Origin: Cornus controversa
Taxonomy: Eukaryota; Streptophyta; Magnoliopsida; Cornales; Cornaceae
Assembly: GCA_026545225.1 (NCBI GenBank)
Contig: CM048848.1
Coordinates: 43,204,806-43,268,805, forward strand
Reading direction: 5' to 3'
Length of the DNA stretch: 64,000 bases
Shown here: positions 24,101 through 31,567 of the stretch, piece by piece
How the letters are laid out: each line of letters opens with the position of its first letter
How positions within the stretch are numbered: the stretch's first letter is position 1
Program-made: the position numbers and the translations under genes
Notes under the pieces: model-generated
Told to the model about the DNA's origin: nothing
The model's input: only the letters and a program-made list of their open reading frames with translations
Databases searched by the model: none

Positions 24101-27100
24101 CCTCTATCAACGGCGCCGAAATGCATACAAGAAGCAAGAAATTCGCACAAAAACAACCGAGAGTCAGAACTCAAAGAGGAACTGAACAGAGAGCGCCGAC
24201 ACCTTCCTGGGAACCAGAAACACGTAACTTGGAGCACCGAAATCCACAAACTCACCAGAAACCAGCAACAGATGGTGCCAAAATCCCCAAAGATAGAAAC
24301 AGGCAAGATTCACGAACCTGGCTCTGATACCATGTCAAAATACCAGGAAACCAGAGAAACCAGAGAAACCAGAGAAATACCAAAGAAGCTTTTGGAAAAA
24401 CTTGCCTCACCTTCTTCCCCAAACCTATACAAGAAAAGTAGATAATATACTATACACGGGAACCCTAACTGATCCTAATATTCAGCCTATATACATGGTA
24501 ATATATTGTACAGCTAGAGAAGTCCTAAACTGTATAACTTCCTAAATGGTATACATTAATTGATATATGTCTAATAGTCAAACATGCCTAAAGTGTATAC
24601 GTTAACAATATGTGTGTTCAATGTGTTTCCAATCAGATGTGAAACCATTCTTAATTTCTTTGTTCATTTTCTGTTTTGCTATGTTTTAGAGGCGTTCTTC
24701 TTTTAGAAGACATTTCTTGGATTGCTCCTTGGATATTTTACCAACGTCTTGTAATTTTCTTTTGGAGATTCGAAGAGGAAAGCAAGAATTAGTTTTTTGT
24801 CTTGTACTTTCTTAACTATTGTCTAGGTTCTCTGGCTTGTGAGCATTGCAAGAGTTTTTGAAGATCAGGTGTTTCTCTGTTAATATGGCATGGGACACGA
24901 TTGTGTTCTGTATCTCTCTTTGAGTTTCAATTACCAGAGGATTTACTGCAACAGCTTTGGTTTTTCGAAGATTGCCCTTAATTTTCTCTTTTATAGAACG
25001 ATATGGACCTCCTCCCACTCTCTCATTGGAAAAATCAAGTTCAGTTCCAGTGTCTGCTTCAACATGACAATACATTGCCCAGGAATGTAGTTTACAGGAA
25101 CTACTTGAACTGTAACCTCTACGTTCGGCTCTTTAAAAGTCCATGAACTATGCTTTCTAATCCATCAGATGGGGAGTGGATTCCCCTCTAATTTGCAAAA
25201 TGGAGATCTTTTAGCAAAATTCACCTTGGTTTGCTGATGTGGACGAAATCAAATTTGATTTAGTCAACTGTGGAATGTATCATATCATATTTTGTATTAT
25301 TAGTATAGATATCATATCGTATTGTATCGTATCATATCTTGTATTATTAGTATAGGAATCATATCATATCATAGCTTGATTGTAGGGAATATTGTTGTGG
25401 AGATATTCTCTCCGTATCATTGTAGCCTATATGATGTATATCTCTTATATAAATACAAATGAAGGCAGCCCAATTGGGTAATGCAAAATCATAACAGAAA
25501 ATATTTTTTCCTACCTACGTTTATATGGCATTAGAGCAAGTTGGCCCTTTTTTTGGGGATTTTCTTCTTCGTTTCTAGCCTCTCTATTGTCCTCTGTTTT
25601 TTCAATTCCAAAACAGAGCAATCTATACCCATTTTTTTTATTCTTTCCCGATAATCTATAGCTGATAACGAGACAGCCATGACCGGCAACAATACTGGCT
25701 CTGCAACTTCTGGCAAGACCCAAGCTAAGCGTCCAACCCTTGCATCTGTCACTGCTTTTTCCGGTAGTGATATCTCATCTATTCACATTACAGTCCACAA
25801 ATTAGATGGAAAAAATTACCTACAGTGGGCTCAATCTGTCAAGATTGTCATTTGTGGTTGAGGTAAACTCAGCTACATCACGGGTGAACTTTCTTGCTCC
25901 TCCTCCGATCGATCCCACATATAAGACATGGTTGGCCGAGAATTCTATTGTTCTCGCTTGGCTTATCAATTCCATGGAGCCTAAAATCAGCCGCCGTTAT
26001 CTCTATTTTAAAACTGCAAAAGAGGTCTGGGATGCTGCTTGCCGGATGTACTCAGAAAATGCTTCCCCAATTTTTAAGCTTCGTTCAAAATTAAAAGAGA
26101 TGAAATAAGGCTCTAATTCTATGGCTCAATCTGTTAACCTTCATTCAGCCTTACGTTCTTTCATTTCCTCTAAGGACCCTTGGATCATTGATTCAGGTGC
26201 CTCTGATTATATGACAGGTGGATCTAATTGTTTTATTCGTATGTTCGTTGTTCTACTCATACCACTATTAAGATTGCTGATGGATCTTTAACTTCTGTTG
26301 CTAGGATTAGCATCGTTAGACTTTCTCCAAATCTTGTTCTTAAGTCTGTCCTTTATGTTCCTGCCTTAAAATGCAATTTGATTTCTGTTAGCAAACTTAC
26401 TCATGATAATCACTGTGTTGCTAAATTCTTATCTTTGTCATGTCAATTTCAGGACCTATCATCGGGGAGGACGATTGGCAATGCTAAGATTCATGATGGT
26501 CTTTATTACTTTGAAGATGATCTTCCAAAGTGTAGACAAGCTTTTGTGTCTGGTGTTGATTCTGTATCTGTTTCTAGTACTAGGGAAATAATGTTATGGC
26601 ACCATAGGCTTGGCCATCCTAGTTACTCTTATTTGAAGCGTTTGTTCCCATCTTTATTTGATAATAAAAATTATGTTTCTTTTGAATGTGAAATATGTCA
26701 ACTTGCCAAACACACTCGCATTTCCTTTCCTACCAAACCCTATACACCATCCACTCCATTTTCTTTAATTCATAGTGATATATGGGGACCTTCCAAAATC
26801 ACCACTCCCTATGGCAAAAAATGGTTTATCACATTCATTGATGATCACACACGCACTACATGGGTTTATCTACTTCGAGAAAAATCTAAGGTTTGTCAAA
26901 TCTTCCAAAATTTTCACAAAATGATTCAAAATCAGTTCCAAGCTCATATCCGAATTCTTCAAACAGACAAAGGCAAGCAAAGAATATGTTAATTCCATCC
27001 TTGGTGAATATCTGTTGAAAAATGGTATTTTCCATCAAAGCTCGTGTGTTGACAGTCCACAACAAAATGGAGTGTCGAAAAGAAAAAATCGTCATTTGTT

Positions 27101-30100
27101 GGAGGTAGCCCGAGCCCTCATGTTTACCATGAAAGTCCCAAAATACTTATGGGAAGATGTTGTCGTAACAACCACATATCTCATCAATCGCCTACCAAGT
27201 CGCACCATTAACTTTGAAACTCCTCTTTCTATTCTCACCAAACATTATCCATATATTTCCACCTCTAATGCTCTTCCCTTGAGAACCTTTGGATGTACAG
27301 CCTTCGTTCACATTCATGCCCATCATAGAAATAAACTTGATTCCCGTGCTCTCAAAACTATCTTCATTGGCTACTCTCCCACCCAAAAAGGTTATCGATG
27401 CTATTGTCTTCAAACAAAAAAAACCTATGTCTCTTATGATGTTACATTCTTTGAGGATACTCCTTATTTCTCTACAACTTCGCTTCAGGGGGAGAATCGG
27501 GATTAAGAAGCTTGTTCATGGGACACTCTTGACTTGCCATTACTCGGAATAGAAAACACCATACAACCTCTACCTCCTCTACCTACCACTTCTAGTTTGC
27601 CTAATATTTCAAGTTCAGCTCTTGTTTTATCTGATCCAACAACTATTTCAGAAATAATTCCCAACTCAGAGTCAAGTTTGTCATCCGACAATATACCAGT
27701 ATTAGAGACAGGAGGAGAATCGACTATACCTAATCAACAAGAGTTACTCGTCTACTCTAGAAGAAAGGTCTCCTAAGGAAACAAAGAAATCATGAATCCT
27801 ACTCACGGTCAAGAAGTCAAGCCGATGGTAGGACCTCAATTGCCAATTGAGTCAGGTAATCCAAATCCTAATATTGATCTAGATGATCCTATAGCAATTA
27901 GATAGGGTGTTAGATCTTGTACTCAACATCCTATTTCCAAGTTCACCTCCTATTCCAATCTGGCATTTCCATTTTGTGCTTTTACTTCAAATCTTTTTAG
28001 TGTTGTGATTCCCAGGTCTATTGAAGAGGCATTAACAGTTCTTGAATGGAGAGTTACTTTATTCGAAGAGATGTGTGCTCTTAAACAAAACAATTGTTGG
28101 AGCTTAGAGGAATGGCCACAGGAAAAAAGTACTGTTGGGTGCAAGTGGGTGTTCACAGTAAAGTATAAGGCTGATGGTTCTGTTAAAAGGTACAAGGCAA
28201 GGTTGGTGGCAAAATGTTTTACACAAACCTATAGCATTGACTACACTGAAACTTTTGCTCCTTTTGCCAAACTCAATACCATTCGAATTCTACTTTCACT
28301 GGCAACAAATTCTGATTGGCCACTGCATCAACTTGATATAAAGAATGCGTTTCTTAATGGTGAACTTGAGGAGGAGGTTTACATGAGTCAACCACCAGGT
28401 TTTGAAGAAAAATTGGAAAGTAAAACTGTTTGTAAGCTCAACAAGTCTCTCTACGGTTTAAAACAATCCCCACATGCTTGGTTTGACCCTTTTTCAAAAG
28501 TAATCAAGAAGCTTGGGTATATTTGAGGACAAACTGATCATATAATGTTTGTTAAACACTCTGAAGGTGAAAAGATAACTATTCTAATTGTGTATGTTGA
28601 TGATATTATCGTTACAAAGAATAATATTAAGGAGATAGAGAGAATTAAACAGATGATAGTGAAGGAATTCGAAGTCAAAGACCTTAGGGTTTTGAGATAC
28701 TTTCTGGGAATGGAGTTTACAAGGAGTAAGAAAGGTATTTCTGTTTCTCAAAGGAAATACACTTTAGATCTCTTAGAAGAAACTGACATGTTGGGATGTA
28801 AACCAAGTACAACTCCAATTACATGGTAATAAGGCAAAAATGTTTGAAGGAGATCCTGTCGACAAAGGAAGTTATCAACGTCTTGTTGGAAAGCTTATTT
28901 ACCTCTCACATACAAGACCTAACATAACTTTTGCTGTGAGTTTAGTAAGCTAGTATATGCATGCACCGTGTCAAGGTCATCTTGATGCTGTGTATAGAAT
29001 CTTGAGGTATTGAAGCAAACACCTGGAAATGGACTGTTTTTTGCTAAAACTGATGATCGAAAAGTTAGAGCTTTTACTAATGCAGATTGGGCTGGTTCTA
29101 TCGATGATAGGAAGTTAACATCTAGGTACTGTACCTTATTATTGGGAAATTTGGTGACATGGCGTAGTAAAAAAAAATTTGTTGTCACAAGAAGCAATGT
29201 GGAAGCTAAATATAGAGCCTTGGCTCATGGAGTTTGTGAGGTTATTTGGATAAGGAGAGTGATGGAAGAGTTGAAGATCAAATATGAAGAACCTATACAC
29301 CTCTACTGCGATAACAAGTCAACCATTAGTATAGCTCACAATCCTATCCATCACGATAGGACTAAACATATGGAACTAGATCGACATTTTATCAAGGAAA
29401 AGCTTGATGGGGGCATGATCAACATTGAATGTGTCTACTTCTCAACAACTAGCTGATATACTCACAAAAGGACTAACAGAACAAACATTTGAGTTCCTTG
29501 TGAGCAAGCTTGGTCTCATCAACATCTACAACCAAGTTTGAGGGGGAGTGTGGACAAAATCAAATCTGATTTAGTCAATTGTGGAATGTATCATATCATA
29601 TCTTGTATTAATAGTATAGATATCATATCGTATCATATCTTGTATTATCATATCATATTGTATTATCGTATCATATTGTATCATATCGTATCATATCATA
29701 TAATATTGTATCATACCGTATCATATCGTATCATATCATAGCTTGATTGTAGGGAATATTGTTGTGGAGATATTCTCTCCGTATCATTGTAATCTATATG
29801 ATGTATATCTCTTATATAAATACAAATGAAGACATCCTAATTGGGTAATGCAAAATCATAACAGAAAATATTTTTTCCTAGCTACGTTTATAGTTGATTT
29901 AATTTAGTCTAATTTTCTCAAGAATTTGAACTTTTAGGCACCAATTCAGTTGCCTTTAATTTTTTTTCCGTGTTTTACGAGGACAAATGGACTTCTTCAT
30001 TAACTTTTTAAGGAGGTGAACTGAACCTATTAATAGAGTCGGAAATTGCTAAATCACTGCACTTTGTCATTTAGAAATAGTATTTAAGTAATGCGTACAG

Positions 30101-31536
30101 ACACACACATGCACACCTATATTTGTGCTGATATACATACATGACCTGCTTTTAAGTTGTTCTAGAAACTATATTATATATTCTAAGAACTGCCACTGTC
30201 CCACACTCACTCTACACTTTGGTGTAAAGAAATTACCAAGCATGTTACTTGGTTTTGTTATCGAGCCACTTCAACTATAATAACCAGACAAAAGGCATGA
30301 TATAAAACCCAAGTGGTTGCCCTGCCAGTTACATACTAATTACCAGCAAAAGTCATTTCTCTTCTTAACACAACCTAAAATATGTGATTTCTATATAATG
30401 CAGGAAGTGAAGTCTTCTCTGATGCAACCTATAGATTTGTTGATGTAAGAGATGTTTCCTCTGCACATATTCAAGCATTTGAGCTTCCTTCAGCGAGTGG
30501 CAGATATTGTTTGGTTGGGACGGTAGTATACTCTTCTGAGGCTCTGAAGATTGTGCACAAACTTTACCCTACTCTCAACCTTCCAAAAATGTAAGTTATT
30601 TTTATTTGTCAGGTATTTCATTTAATTTCTCCAGTCCCTTCAACAGAATCAATGCAAGTTGATTTAGAAATTAACTAATGTACCTCATGGCATGGTGCTT
30701 GTATTTTTATTAGTTTTATTTGAAGAAAGAAATTGAGAACTTTCTATCGTCATTCGTCTAAATAAAAATTTATGTATTGAAAGTAAACTCATATTTATAG
30801 TCAATTATTGCCGGGGAATTGGATCATGATAAGCACATTATATGTGAGGGAACTCAGAGAATTATATGATGGAGAAAATAAAGAAGATTTACTTTTAAAA
30901 TCGGTGCAGTAAAGTTACAGAAAGTACTTGAAGTTTAGGATTTGATGAATTTCACTCATATAAGAATATAGTTGATTCTGCATATAGGTTAGATGAAGGT
31001 AGAGACATCCAGAAATTTTAGAATATGGCCTGTTTAAGAAACTATAGTCGTTTTTTTTTATATAAAAAAAAAAAAAGAAAAGAAAAAAAGTTCGGGTATT
31101 ATTCTACAGTCCAGCCATTTGTGCTCACAATCATATTCAATGAAATAACAAAAAATGTACTAGTACACATTCTAAGAAGCTTGAACATGGACATGTTGAC
31201 ACAATAAATTTTATAAAGGACAGACAATGAGGAAAATATTATAAAATATATATACTTTTATATATTATAAATGAATATTATGTCATAACAAGTAGATATT
31301 CTATGAATGAGATTTGAAGAAACTTGTAACTAAGAAATAGATATTTCATGTATCTGAAATGAGAGCACTAAGATGAATGATGGGGGTAACTAGAAGAGAA
31401 GTGATTAATAATTAACATGTTGGGTAAAAATTAGAAGTGACACCTGTTAGCGATAAAATAAGGTAAAATGGGTTTAGATAGCATGGAGAAAAGAAGGGTT
31501 GTTAATACAAAAGAAAAGTGATATATACACACACAC

Positions 31537-31567
<31 letters not shown>

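Larger units (their letters stand above)
19563..24607 (-). mobile_element. Young, nearly intact Ty1/copia retrotransposon
   Basis: 5,045-bp element on the minus strand with perfect 5-bp target duplications ATATG (19558-19562 and 24608-24612). LTRs: 19563-19828 and 24333-24607. As read by eye they are identical except for one extra 9-bp CCAGAGAAA unit in the right (5') LTR. Primer site TGGTATCAGAGC at 24332-24321 directly follows the 5' LTR. The polypurine tract GAGGGGGGA (minus) lies next to the 3' LTR. Near-zero LTR divergence means recent insertion into the reductase intron, opposite to the gene. The gag-pol frame has only two stops and no frameshift. Confidence 0.96.
25238..29892 (+). mobile_element. 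Older, decayed Ty1/copia retrotransposon
   Basis: 4,655 bp, same strand as the host gene. LTRs are 25238-25525 and 29549-29892. The flanks GCTGA (25233-25237) and GTTGA (29893-29897) differ by one base, fitting an aged 5-bp TSD. A primer-site-like TGGCATTAGAGC follows the left LTR at 25526, and a polypurine tract GAGGGGGAG precedes the right LTR. The LTRs differ by about a dozen substitutions outside a variable ATCATATCGT repeat, so the element is older than its neighbour at 19563-24607. LTR edges TG...TA are non-canonical at the 3' end. Confidence 0.92.
7222..30403 (+). other. Giant transposon-filled intron (23,182 bp)
   Basis: Donor gtacat at 7222 and acceptor atgcag at 30401-30403 join codon phase 1 correctly (G|GA = Gly). 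This is far above typical plant intron size. At least six separate insertions, listed individually, account for most of the length. The unexplained parts are AT-rich. Confidence 0.85.

Noticed and set aside
29620..29742. Regular short repeats that might be taken for a CRISPR array
   Set aside because: The ATCATATCGT units are contiguous with no spacers, lie inside an LTR, and the genome is a plant.
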